Shown here: positions 26,755 to 39,510 of the stretch, piece by piece
Layout of the letters: the number at the start of each line of letters is the position of its first letter
How positions within the stretch are numbered: the stretch's first letter is position 1
Origin: Hippasteria phrygiana
Lineage: Eukaryota; Echinodermata; Asteroidea; Valvatida; Goniasteridae
Length of the DNA stretch: 64,000 bases
Reading direction: 5' to 3'
Assembly: GCA_037893225.1 (NCBI GenBank)
Contig: JAZGUH010000183.1
Coordinates: 310,001-374,000 of the forward strand
Notes under the pieces: generated by a model
Told to the model about the DNA's origin: nothing
The model's database searches: none
The model's input: the letters and a program-made list of their open reading frames with translations, nothing else
Position numbers and translations under genes: made by a program

Positions 26755-27913
26755 TTGCATGAAATATCAACCAAATTCAGTAATTTTGACATGTATGGAT
26801 AGCTTAGATCTGGCGCTACATGTTGCAATTATCGGCGGCTTCTTAGAGTTAAAACTTGTGGAGAAAATTCAAACCTCGCAATGTTTATTTTCTTCCTGGC
26901 CACCATCTGTGTGCAGATTACCGCCTATTTATTGCTCCATGCCTGTCAAAATCCCTGGGGTATGGACTTGCTTTACTCATTCATAATTGCATGAAATATC
27001 AACCAAATTCAGTAATTTTGACATGTATGGATAGCTTAGATCTGGCGCTACATGTTGCAATTATCGGCGGCTTCTTAGAGTTAAAACTTGTGGAGAAAAT
27101 TCAAACCTCGCAATGTTTATTTTCTTTCCGGCCAACATCTGTGTACATGTTACCGTCTATTTATTGCTCCATGCCTGTCAAAATCCCTGGGGTATGGACT
27201 TGCTTTACTCATTCATAATTGCATGAAATATCAACCAAATTCAGTAATTTTGACATGTATGGATAGCTTAGATCTGGCGCTACATGTTGCAATTATCGGC
27301 GGCTTCTTAGAGTTAAAACTTGTGGAGAAAATTCAAACCTCGCAATGTTTATTTTCTTCCTGGCCACCATCTGTGTGCAGATTACCGCCTATTTATTGCT
27401 CCATGCCTGTCAAAATCCCTGGGGTATGGACTTGCTTTACTCATTCATAATTGCATGAAATATCAACCAAATTCAGTAATTTTGACATGTATGGATAGCT
27501 TAGATCTGGCGCTACATGTTGCAATTATCGGCGGCTTCTTAGAGTTAAAACTTGTGGAGAAAATTCAAACCTCGCAATGTTTATTTTCTTTCCGGCCAAC
27601 ATCTGTGTACATGTTACCGTCTATTTATTGCTCCATGCCTGTCAAAATCCCTGGGGTATGGACTTGCTTTACTCATTCATAATTGCATGAAATATCAACC
27701 AAATTCAGTAATTTTGACATGTATGGATAGCTTAGATCTGGCGCTACATGTTGCAATTATCGGCGGCTTCTTAGAGTTAAAACTTGTGGAGAAAATTCAA
27801 ACCTCGCAATGTTTATTTTCTTTCCGGCCAACATCTGTGTGCATATTACCTTCTATTTATTGCTCCATGCTTGTCAAATTCCCTGGGGTATGACTTGCTT
27901 TACTCATTCATAA

Positions 27914-29071
27914 TTGCATGAAATATCAACCAAATTCAGTAATTTTGACATGTATGGATAGCTTAGATCTGGCGCTACATGTTGCAATTATCGGCGGCTT
28001 ATTAGAGTTAAAACTTGTGGAGAAAATTCAAACCTCGCAATGTTTATTTTCTTCCCGGCCAACATCTGTGTACATGTTACCGTCTATTTATTGCTCCATG
28101 CATGTCAAATTCCCTGGGGTATGGACTTGCTTTACTCATTCATAATTGCATGAAATATCAACCAAATTCAGTAATTTTGACATGTATGGATAGCTTAGAT
28201 CTGGCGCTACATGTTGCAATTATCGGCGGCTTCTTAGAGTTAACACTTGTGGAGAAAATTCAAACCTCGCAATGTTTATTTTCTTCCTGGCCACCATCTG
28301 TGTGCAGATTACCGCCTATTTATTGCTCCATGCCTGTCAAAATCCCTGGGGTATGGACTTGCTTTACTCATTCATAATTGCATGAAATATCAACCAAATT
28401 CAGTAATTTTGACATGTATGGATAGCTTAGATCTGGCGCTACATGTTGCAATTATCGGCGGCTTCTTAGAGTTAAAACTTGTGGAGAAAATTCAAACCTC
28501 GCAATGTTTATTTTCTTTCCGGCCAACATCTGTGTGCATATTACCTTCTATTTATTGCTCCATGCATGTCAAATTCCCTACGGTATGACTTGCTTTACTC
28601 ATTCATAATTGCATGAAATATCAACCAAATTCAGTAATTTTGACATGTATGGATAGCTTAGATCTGGCGCTACATGTTGCAATTATCGGCGGCTTCTTAG
28701 AGTTAAAACTTGTGGAGAAAATTCAAACCTCGCAATGTTTATTTTCTTTCCGGCCAACATCTGTGTGCATATTACCTTCTATTTATTGCCCCATGCCTGT
28801 CAAATTCCCTAGGCTATGACTTGCTTTACTCATTCATAATTGCATGAAATATCAACCAAATTCAGTAATTTTGACATGTATGGATAGCTTAGATCTGGCG
28901 CTACATGTTGCAATTATCGGCGGCTTCTAAAGAGTTAACATTTGTGGAGAAAATTCAAACCTCGCAATGTTTATTTTCTTCCCGGCCACCATCTGTGTGC
29001 ATATTACCTTCTATTTATTGCTCCATGCTTGTCAAATTCCCTGGGGTATGACTTGCTTTACTCATTCATAA
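27914..29071 (+). repeat. 1158-bp tandem duplication, copy 1, ending in a chimeric unit
   Basis: Five units repeated at 29072-30230. Shared private variants 1158 bp apart include GGCTTATTAGAG in the first unit and TTGCCCCATG in the second e unit. The fifth unit (28840-29071) is a join of x-class sequence on the left with e-class sequence on the right, exactly what unequal exchange between the two ends of the segment would leave. Confidence 0.93.
28840..29071 (+). repeat. Chimeric monomer x-a / e at duplication join
   Basis: The left part is x class (TTCTAAAGAG, C99/T101, CCCGGCCACC); the right part is e class (GCATATTACC, CATGCTTGTC, GTATGA). The switch lies in the short stretch ATCTGTGTGCA, identical in both parents, roughly positions 151-161. 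The right part has the CATGCTTGTC variant of 27683-27913, identifying its parent. Confidence 0.92.
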
Positions 29072-30230
29072 TTGCATGAAATATCAACCAAATTCAGTAA
29101 TTTTGACATGTATGGATAGCTTAGATCTGGCGCTACATGTTGCAATTATCGGCGGCTTATTAGAGTTAAAACTTGTGGAGAAAATTCAAACCTCGCAATG
29201 TTTATTTTCTTCCCGGCCAACATCTGTGTACATGTTACCGTCTATTTATTGCTCCATGCATGTCAAATTCCCTGGGGTATGGACTTGCTTTACTCATTCA
29301 TAATTGCATGAAATATCAACCAAATTCAGTAATTTTGACATGTATGGATAGCTTAGATCTGGCGCTACATGTTGCAATTATCGGCGGCTTCTTAGAGTTA
29401 ACACTTGTGGAGAAAATTCAAACCTCGCAATGTTTATTTTCTTCCTGGCCACCATCTGTGTGCAGATTACCGCCTATTTATTGCTCCATGCCTGTCAAAA
29501 TCCCTGGGGTATGGACTTGCTTTACTCATTCATAATTGCATGAAATATCAACCAAATTCAGTAATTTTGACATGTATGGATAGCTTAGATCTGGCGCTAC
29601 ATGTTGCAATTATCGGCGGCTTCTTAGAGTTAAAACTTGTGGAGAAAATTCAAACCTCGCAATGTTTATTTTCTTTCCGGCCAACATCTGTGTGCATATT
29701 ACCTTCTATTTATTGCTCCATGCATGTCAAATTCCCTACGGTATGACTTGCTTTACTCATTCATAATTGCATGAAATATCAACCAAATTCAGTAATTTTG
29801 ACATGTATGGATAGCTTAGATCTGGCGCTACATGTTGCAATTATCGGCGGCTTCTTAGAGTTAAAACTTGTGGAGAAAATTCAAACCTCGCAATGTTTAT
29901 TTTCTTTCCGGCCAACATCTGTGTGCATATTACCTTCTATTTATTGCCCCATGCCTGTCAAATTCCCTAGGCTATGACTTGCTTTACTCATTCATAATTG
30001 CATGAAATATCAACCAAATTCAGTAATTTTGACATGTATGGATAGCTTAGATCTGGCGCTACATGTTGCAATTATCGGCGGCTTCTAAAGAGTTAACATT
30101 TGTGGAGAAAATTCAAACCTCGCAATGTTTATTTTCTTCCCGGCCACCATCTGTGTGCAGATTACCTTTTATTTATTGCTCCATGCCTTTCAAATTCCCT
30201 GGGGTATGGACTTGCTTTACTCATTCATAA
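29072..30230 (+). repeat. 1158-bp tandem duplication, copy 2
   Basis: Second copy of 27914-29071, with the GGCTTATTAGAG and TTGCCCCATG variants. It is 1159 bp because its last unit is the intact x-a-P form (29998-30230), not the chimera. That last unit has CCTTTCAAA instead of CCTGTCAAA in its tail, a change not seen in copy 1. Confidence 0.92.
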
Positions 30231-33200
30231 TTGCATGAAATATCAACCAAATTCAGTAATTTTGACATGTATGGATAGCTTAGATCTGGCGCTACATGTT
30301 GCAATTATCGACGGCTTCTTAGAGTTAAAACTTGTGGAGAAAATTCAAACCTCGCAATGTTTATTTTCTTCCCGGCCACCATCTGTGTGCAGATTACCTT
30401 TTATTTATTGCTCCATGCATGTCAAATTCCCTGGGGTATGGACTTGCTTTACTCATTCATAATTGCATGAAATATCAACCAAATTCAGTAATTTTGACAT
30501 GTATGGATAGCTTAGATCTGGCGCTACATGTTGCAATTATCGGCGGCTTCTTAGAGTTAACATTTGTGGAGAAAATTCAAACCTCGCAATGTTTATTTTC
30601 TTCCCGGCCACCATCTGTGTGCAGATTACCTTTTATTTATTGCTCCATGCCTGTCAAATTCCCTGGGGTATGGACTTGCTTTACTCATTCATAATTGCAT
30701 GAAATATCAACCAAATTCAGTAATTTTGACATGTATGGATAGCTTAGATCTGGCGCTACATGTTGCAATTATCGACGGCTTCTTAGAGTTAAAACTTGTG
30801 GAGAAAATTCAAACCTCGCAATGTTTATTTTCTTTCCGGCAAACATCTGTGTACATGTTACCGTCTATTTATTGCTCCATGCATGTCAAATTCCCTGGGG
30901 TATGGACTTGCTTTACTCATTCATAATTGCATGAAATATCAACCAAATTCAGTAATTTTGACATGTATGGATAGCTTAGATCTGGCGCTACATGTTGCAA
31001 TTATCGGCGGCTTCTTAGAGTTAACATTTGTGGAGAAAATTCAAACCTCGCAATGTTTATTTTCTTCCCGGCCACCATCTGTGTGCAGATTACCTTTTAT
31101 TTATTGCTCCATGCCTGTCAAATTCCCTGGGGTATGGACTTGCTTTACTCATTCATAATTGCATGAAATATCAACCAAATTCAGTAATTTTGACATGTAT
31201 GGATAGCTTAGATCTGGCGCTACATGTTGCAATTATCGACGGCTTCTTAGAGTTAAAACTTGTGGAGAAAATTCAAACCTCGCAATGTTTATTTTCTTTC
31301 CGGCCAACATCTGTGTACATGTTACCGTCTATTTATTGCTCCATGCATGTCAAATTCCCTGGGGTATGGACTTGCTTTACTCATTCATAATTGCATGAAA
31401 TATCAACCAAATTCAGTAATTTTGACATGTATGGATAGCTTAGATCTGGCGCTACATGTTGCAATTATCGGCGGCTTCTTAGAGTTAACACTTGTGGAGA
31501 AAATTCAAACCTCGCAATGTTTATTTTCTTCCCGGCCACCATCTGTGTGCAGATTACCTTTTATGTATTGCTCCATGCCTGTCAAATTCCCTGGGGTATG
31601 GACTTGCTTTACTCATTCATAATTGCATGAAATATCAACCAAATTCAGTAATTTTGACATGTATGGATAGCTTAGATCTGGCGCTACATGTTGCAATTAT
31701 CGGCGGCTTCTTAGAGTTAAAACTTGTGGAGAAAATTCAAACCTCGCAATGTTTATTTTCTTCCTGGCCACCATCTGTGTGCAGATTACCGCCTATTTAT
31801 TGCTCCATGCCTGTCAAAATCCCTGGGGTATGGACTTGCTTTACTCATTCATAATTGCATGAAATATCAACCAAATTCAGTAATTTTGACATGTATGGAT
31901 AGCTTAGATCTGGCGCTACATGTTGCAATTATCGACGGCTTCTTAGAGTTAAAACTTGTGGAGAAAATTCAAACCTCGCAATGTTTATTTTCTTTCCGGC
32001 AAACATCTGTGTACATGTTACCGTCTATTTATTGCTCCATGCATGTCAAATTCCCTGGGGTATGGACTTGCTTTACTCATTCATAATTGCATGAAATATC
32101 AACCAAATTCAGTAATTTTGACATGTATGGATAGCTTAGATCTGGCGCTACATGTTGCAATTATCGGCGGCTTCTTAGAGTTAACACTTGTGGAGAAAAT
32201 TCAAACCTCGCAATGTTTATTTTCTTCCCGGCCACCATCTGTGTGCAGATTACCTTTTATTTATTGCTCCATGCCTGTCAAATTCCCTGGGGTATGGACT
32301 TGCTTTACTCATTCATAATTGCATGAAATATCAACCAAATTCAGTAATTTTGACATGTATGGATAGCTTAGATCTGGCGCTACATGTTGCAATTATCGGC
32401 GGCTTCTTAGAGTTAAAACTTATGGAGAAAATTCAAACCTCGCAATGTTTATTTTCTTCCTGGCCACCATCTGTGTGCAGATTACCGCCTATTTATTGCT
32501 CCATGCATGTCAAATTCCCTGGGGTATGGACTTGCTTTACTCATTCATAATTGCATGAAATATCAACCAAATTCAGTAATTTTGACATGTATGGATAGCT
32601 TAGATCTGGCGCTACATGTTGCAATTATCGGCGGCTTCTTAGAGTTAACACTTGTGGAGAAAATTCAAACCTCGCAATGTTTATTTTCTTCCCGGCCACC
32701 ATCTGTGTGCAGATTACCTTTTATTTATTGCTCCATGCCTGTCAAATTCCCTGGGGTATGGACTTGCTTTACTCATTCATAATTGCATGAAATATCAACC
32801 AAATTCAGTAATTTTGACATGTATGGATAGCTTAGATCTGGCGCTACATGTTGCAATTATCGACGGCTTCTTAGAGTTAAAACTTGTGGAGAAAATTCAA
32901 ACCTCGCAATGTTTATTTTCTTCCCGGCCACCATCTGTGTGCAGATTACCTTTTATTTATTGCTCCATGCATGTCAAATTCCCTGGGGTATGGACTTGCT
33001 TTACTCATTCATAATTGCATGAAATATCAACCAAATTCAGTAATTTTGACATGTATGGATAGCTTAGATCTGGCGCTACATGTTGCAATTATCGGCGGCT
33101 TCTTAGAGTTAACATTTGTGGAGAAAATTCAAACCTCGCAATGTTTATTTTCTTCCCGGCCACCATCTGTGTGCAGATTACCTTTTATTTATTGCTCCAT

Positions 33201-33710
33201 GCCTGTCAAATTCCCTGGGGTATGGACTTGCTTTACTCATTCATAATTGCATGAAATATCAACCAAATTCAGTAATTTTGACATGTATGGATAGCTTAGA
33301 TCTGGCGCTACATGTTGCAATTATCGACGGCTTCTTAGAGTTAAAACTTGTGGAGAAAATTCAAACCTCGCAATGTTTATTTTCTTTCCGGCAAACATCT
33401 GTGTACATGTTACCGTCTATTTATTGCTCCATGCATGTCAAATTCCCTGGGGTATGGACTTGCTTTACTCATTCATAATTGCATGAAATATCAACCAAAT
33501 TCAGTAATTTTGACATGTATGGATAGCTTAGATCTGGCGCTACATGTTGCAATTATCGGCCGCTTCTTAGAGTTAAAACTTGTGGAGAAAATTCAAACCT
33601 CGCAATGTTTATTTTCTTCCCGGCCACCATCTGTGTGCAGATTACCTTTTATTTATTGCTCCATGCATGTCAAATTCCCTGGGGTATGGACTTGCTTTAC
33701 TCATTCATAA

Positions 33711-34870
33711 TTGCATGAAATATCAACCAAATTCAGTAATTTTGACATGTATGGATAGCTTAGATCTGGCGCTACATGTTGCAATTATCGGCGGCTTCTT
33801 AGAGTTAACATTTGTGGAGAAAATTCAAACCTCGCAATGTTTATTTTCTTCCCGGCCACCATCTGTGTGCAGATTACCTTTTATTTATTGCTCCATGCCT
33901 GTCAAATTCCCTGGGGTATGGACTTGCTTTACTCATTCATAATTGCATGAAATATCAACCAAATTCAGTAATTTTGACATGTATGGATAGCTTAGATCTG
34001 GCGCTACATGTTGCAATTATCGACGGCTTCTTAGAGTTAAAACTTGTGGAGAAAATTCAAACCTCGCAATGTTTATTTTCTTTCCGGCAAACATCTGTGT
34101 ACATGTTACCGTCTATTTATTGCTCCATGCATGTCAAATTCCCTGGGGTATGGACTTGCTTTACTCATTCATAATTGCATGAAATATCAACCAAATTCAG
34201 TAATTTTGACATGTATGGATAGCTTAGATCTGGCGCTACATGTTGCAATTATCGGCGGCTTCTTAGAGTTAAAACTTGTGGAGAAAATTCAAACCTCGCA
34301 ATGTTTATTTTCTTCCCGGCCACCATCTGTGTGCAGATTACCTTTTATGTATTGCTCCATGCCTGTCAAATTCCCTGGGGTATGGACTTGCTTTACTCAT
34401 TCATAATTGCATGAAATATCAACCAAATTCAGTAATTTTGACATGTATGGATAGCTTAGATCTGGCGCTACATGTTGCAATTATCGGCGGCTTCTTAGAG
34501 TTAAAACTTGTGGAGAAAATTCAAACCTCGCAATGTTTATTTTCTTCCTGGCCACCATCTGTGTGCAGATTACCGCCTATTTATTGCTCCATGCCTGTCA
34601 AAATCCCTGGGGTATGGACTTGCTTTACTCATTCATAATTGCATGAAATATCAACCAAATTCAGTAATTTTGACATGTATGGATAGCTTAGATCTGGCGC
34701 TACATGTTTCAATTATCGGCGGCTTCTTAGAGTTAACACTTGTGGAGAAAATTCAAACCTCGCAATGTTTATTTTCTTTCCGGCAAACATCTGTGTACAT
34801 GTTACCGTCTATTTATTGCTCCATGCATGTCAAATTCCCTGGGGTATGGACTTGCTTTACTCATTCATAA
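33711..34870 (+). repeat. 1160-bp tandem duplication, copy 1 (5 units)
   Basis: Units G-F-a-P, D-K-c-H, G-K-a-P with G175, b-I and G-T-c-H, repeated at 34871-36030. T for G in CATGTTTCAA at 34709 recurs at 35869, exactly 1160 bp away. The last unit (34639-34870) is a G-T/c-H chimera, whereas its counterpart in copy 2 is G-T-a-P, placing the exchange point inside this unit. Confidence 0.9.
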
Positions 34871-36030
34871 TTGCATGAAATATCAACCAAATTCAGTAAT
34901 TTTGACATGTATGGATAGCTTAGATCTGGCGCTACATGTTGCAATTATCGGCGGCTTCTTAGAGTTAACATTTGTGGAGAAAATTCAAACCTCGCAATGT
35001 TTATTTTCTTCCCCTCCACCATCTGTGTGCAGATTACCTTTTATTTATTGCTCCATGCCTGTCAAATTCCCTGGGGTATGGACTTGCTTTACTCATTCAT
35101 AATTGCATGAAATATCAACCAAATTCAGTAATTTTGACATGTATGGATAGCTTAGATCTGGCGCTACATGTTGCAATCATCGACGGCTTCTTAGAGTTAA
35201 AACTTGTGGAGAAAATTCAAACCTCGCAATGTTTATTTTCTTTCCGGCAAACATCTGTGTACATGTTACCGTCTATTTATTGCTCCATGCATGTCAAATT
35301 CCCTGGGGTATGGACTTGCTTTACTCATTCATAATTGCATGAAATATCAACCAAATTCAGTAATTTTGACATGTATGGATAGCTTAGATCTGGCGCTACA
35401 TGTTGCAATTATCGGCGGCTTCTTAGAGTTAACACTTGTGGAGAAAATTCAAACCTCGCAATGTTTATTTTCTTCCCGGCCACCATCTGTGTGCAGATTA
35501 CCTTTTATGTATTGCTCCATGCCTGTCAAATTCCCTGGGGTATGGACTTGCTTTACTCATTCATAATTGCATGAAATATCAACCAAATTCAGTAATTTTG
35601 ACATGTATGGATAGCTTAGATCTGGCGCTACATGTTGCAATTATCGGCGGCTTCTTAGAGTTAAAACTTGTGGAGAAAATTCAAACCTCGCAATGTTTAT
35701 TTTCTTCCTGGCCACCATCTGTGTGCAGATTACCGCCTATTTATTGCTCCATGCCTGTCAAAATCCCTGGGGTATGGACTTGCTTTACTCATTCATAATT
35801 GCATGAAATATCAACCAAATTCAGTAATTTTGACATGTATGGATAGCTTAGATCTGGCGCTACATGTTTCAATTATCGGCGGCTTCTTAGAGTTAACACT
35901 TGTGGAGAAAATTCAAACCTCGCAATGTTTATTTTCTTCCCGGCCACCATCTGTGTGCAGATTACCTTTTATTTATTGCTCCATGCCTGTCAAATTCCCT
36001 GGGGTATGGACTTGCTTTACTCATTCATAA
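34871..36030 (+). repeat. 1160-bp tandem duplication, copy 2 (5 units)
   Basis: Second copy of 33711-34870. Its first unit has CCCCTCCACC in the core instead of CCCGGCCACC, a private change later than the duplication, and its third unit is G-T rather than G-K upstream of the G175 core. The final unit (35799-36030) retains the a-P right half together with the shared T at 35869. Confidence 0.9.
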
Positions 36031-37190
36031 TTGCATGAAATATCAACCAAATTCAGTAATTTTGACATGTATGGATAGCTTAGATCTGGCGCTACATGTT
36101 GCAATTATCGGCGGCTTCTTAGAGTTAAAACTTGTGGAGAAAATTCAAACCTCGCAATGTTTATTTTCTTCCTGGCCACCATCTGTGTGCAGATTACCGC
36201 CTATTTATTGCTCCATGCCTGTCAAAATCCCTGGGGTATGGACTTGCTTTACTCATTCATAATTGCATGAAATATCAACCAAATTCAGTAATTTTGACAT
36301 GTATGGATAGCTTAGATCTGGCGCTACATGTTGCAATTATCGGCGGCTTCTTAGAGTTAAAACTTGTGGAGAAAATTCAAACCTCGCAATGTTTATTTTC
36401 TTTCCGGCCAACATCTGTGTACATGTTACCGTCTATTTATTGCTCCATGCCTGTCAAAATCCCTGGGGTATGGACTTGCTTTACTCATTCATAATTGCAT
36501 GAAATATCAACCAAATTCAGTAATTTTGACATGTATGGATAGCTTAGATCTGGCGCTACATGTTGCAATTATCGGCGGCTTCTTAGAGTTAAAACTTGTG
36601 GAGAAAATTCAAACCTCGCAATGTTTATTTTCTTCCTGGCCACCATCTGTGTGCAGATTACCGCCTATTTATTGCTCCATGCCTGTCAAAATCCCTGGGG
36701 TATGGACTTGCTTTACTCATTCATAATTGCATGAAATATCAACCAAATTCAGTAATTTTGACATGTATGGATAGCTTAGATCTGGCGCTACATGTTGCAA
36801 TTATCGGCGGCTTCTTAGAGTTAAAACTTGTGGAGAAAATTCAAACCTCGCAATGTTTATTTTCTTTCCGGCCAACATCTGTGTACATGTTACCTTTTAT
36901 TTATTGCTCCATGCCTGTCAAATTCCCTGGGGTATGGACTTGCTTTACTCATTCATAATTGCATGAAATATCAACCAAATTCAGTAATTTTGACATGTAT
37001 GGATAGCTTAGATCTGGCGCTACATGTTGCAATTATCGGCGGCTTCTTAGAGTTAAAACTTGTGGAGAAAATTCAAACCTCGCAATGTTTATTTTCTTCC
37101 TGGCCACCATCTGTGTGCAGATTACCGCCTATTTATTGCTCCATGCCTGTCAAAATCCCTGGGGTATGGACTTGCTTTACTCATTCATAA
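36031..37190 (+). repeat. 1160-bp b/d duplication, copy 1
   Basis: Units b-I, d-I, b-I, d/a-P, b-I, repeated at 37191-38350. The d/a-P recombinant (36727-36958) recurs in the same place at 37887-38118. The two b-I units in a row at the junction (36959-37422) break the otherwise strict b/d alternation and mark the join. Confidence 0.88.
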
Positions 37191-38350
37191 TTGCATGAAA
37201 TATCAACCAAATTCAGTAATTTTGACATGTATGGATAGCTTAGATCTGGCGCTACATGTTGCAATTATCGGCGGCTTCTTAGAGTTAAAACTTGTGGAGA
37301 AAATTCAAACCTCGCAATGTTTATTTTCTTCCTGGCCACCATCTGTGTGCAGATTACCGCCTATTTATTGCTCCATGCCTGTCAAAATCCCTGGGGTATG
37401 GACTTGCTTTACTCATTCATAATTGCATGAAATATCAACCAAATTCAGTAATTTTGACATGTATGGATAGCTTAGATCTGGCGCTACATGTTGCAATTAT
37501 CGGCGGCTTCTTAGAGTTAAAACTTGTGGAGAAAATTCAAACCTCGCAATGTTTATTTTCTTTCCGGCCAACATCTGTGTACATGTTACCGTCTATTTAT
37601 TGCTCCATGCCTGTCAAAATCCCTGGGGTATGGACTTGCTTTACTCATTCATAATTGCATGAAATATCAACCAAATTCAGTAATTTTGACATGTATGGAT
37701 AGCTTAGATCTGGCGCTACATGTTGCAATTATCGGCGGCTTCTTAGAGTTAAAACTTGTGGAGAAAATTCAAACCTCGCAATGTTTATTTTCTTCCTGGC
37801 CACCATCTGTGTGCAGATTACCGCCTATTTATTGCTCCATGCCTGTCAAAATCCCTGGGGTATGGACTTGCTTTACTCATTCATAATTGCATGAAATATC
37901 AACCAAATTCAGTAATTTTGACATGTATGGATAGCTTAGATCTGGCGCTACATGTTGCAATTATCGGCGGCTTCTTAGAGTTAAAACTTGTGGAGAAAAT
38001 TCAAACCTCGCAATGTTTATTTTCTTTCCGGCCAACATCTGTGTACATGTTACCTTTTATTTATTGCTCCATGCCTGTCAAATTCCCTGGGGTATGGACT
38101 TGCTTTACTCATTCATAATTGCATGAAATATCAACCAAATTCAGTAATTTTGACATGTATGGATAGCTTAGATCTGGCGCTACATGTTGCAATTATCGGC
38201 GGCTTCTTAGAGTTAAAACTTGTGGAGAAAATTCAAACCTCGCAATGTTTATTTTCTTCCTGGCCACCATCTGTGTGCAGATTACCGCCTATTTATTGCT
38301 CCATGCCTGTCAAAATCCCTGGGGTATGGACTTGCTTTACTCATTCATAA
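37191..38350 (+). repeat. 1160-bp b/d duplication, copy 2
   Basis: Second copy of 36031-37190, with the same five unit types in the same order. Most of it is also included in the later 2088-bp duplication that begins at 37423, so the two events are nested. Confidence 0.87.
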
Positions 38351-39510
38351 TTGCATGAAATATCAACCAAATTCAGTAATTTTGACATGTATGGATAGCT
38401 TAGATCTGGCGCTACATGTTGCAATTATCGGCGGCTTCTTAGAGTTAAAACTTGTGGAGAAAATTCAAACCTCGCAATGTTTATTTTCTTTCCGGCCAAC
38501 ATCTGTGTACATGTTACCGTCTATTTATTGCTCCATGCCTGTCAAAATCCCTGGGTGTATGGACTTGCTTTACTCATTCATAATTGCATGAAATATCAAC
38601 CAAATTCAGTAATTTTGACATGTATGGATAGCTTAGATCTGGCGCTACATGTTGCAATTATCGGCGGCTTCTTAGAGTTAAAACTTGTGGAGAAAATTCA
38701 AACCTCGCAATGTTTATTTTCTTCCTGGCCACCATCTGTGTGCAGATTACCGCCTATTTATTGCTCCATGCCTGTCAAAATCCCTGGGGTATGGACTTGC
38801 TTTACTCATTCATAATTGCATGAAATATCAACCAAATTCAGTAATTTTGACATGTATGGATAGCTTAGATCTGGCGCTACATGTTGCAATTATCGGCGGC
38901 TTCTTAGAGTTAAAACTTGTGGAGAAAATTCAAACCTCGCAATGTTTATTTTCTTTCCGGCCAACATCTGTGTACATGTTACCGTCTATTTATTGCTCCA
39001 TGCCTGTCAAAATCCCTGGGGTATGGACTTGCTTTACTCATTCATAATTGCATGAAATATCAACCAAATTCAGTAATTTTGACATGTATGGATAGCTTAG
39101 ATCTGGCGCTACATGTTGCAATTATCGGCGGCTTCTTAGAGTTAAAACTTGTGGAGAAAATTCAAACCTCGCAATGTTTATTTTCTTTCCGGCCAACATC
39201 TGTGTGCATATTACCTTCTATTTATTGCTCCATGCATGTCAAATTCCCTGGGGTATGACTTGCTTTACTCATTCATAATTGCATGAAATATCAACCAAAT
39301 TCAGTAATTTTGACATGTATGGATAGCTTAGATCTGGCGCTACATGTTGCAATTATCGGCGGCTTCTTAGAGTTAAAACTTGTGGAGAAAATTCAAACCT
39401 CGCAATGTTTATTTTCTTTCCGGCCAACATCTGTGTACATGTTACCGTCTATTTATTGCTCCATGCATGTCAAATTCCCTGGGGTATGGACTTGCTTTAC
39501 TCATTCATAA
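37423..39510 (+). repeat. 2088-bp tandem duplication, copy 1 (9 units)
   Basis: Nine units (d-I, b-I, d/a-P, b-I, d-I with +1, b-I, d-I, e with -1, d-H) repeated at 39511-41598. The inserted T in CTGGGTGTATGG at 38551 recurs at 40639, 2088 bp away. The +1 and -1 changes cancel, so the copy length equals nine monomers. Confidence 0.93.

Larger units (their letters stand above)
26059..30230 (+). repeat. Block IV: b/d/e-rich region
   Basis: Eighteen units: 6 d, 5 b, 5 e, 1 a and 1 a/e chimera. It starts with alternating d-I and b-I units (26059-27682), including a d-to-a recombinant at 26523-26754, and finishes with a duplicated form of the boundary cassette. The unit order resembles blocks II and VI. 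Confidence 0.86.
27451..30230 (+). repeat. Boundary cassette, internally duplicated copy at end of block IV
   Basis: Same order as 9819-11440, but the last five units were duplicated as a 1158-bp tandem repeat. The first e unit (27683-27913) has CATGCTTGTC in its tail, a change copied into the chimeric unit at 28840-29071. Followed by D-K-a-H (30231-30462) and G-F-a-P, as in the other cassettes. Confidence 0.9.
30231..36030 (+). repeat. Block V: a/c-rich region
   Basis: Twenty-five units: 14 a, 6 c, 4 b, 1 d. Its left half parallels the start of block III, including the position-175 G marker (31391-31622) and the position-104 A marker (32319-32550) in the same relative places. Its right half is a two-copy 1160-bp duplication (33711-36030). 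Confidence 0.86.
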
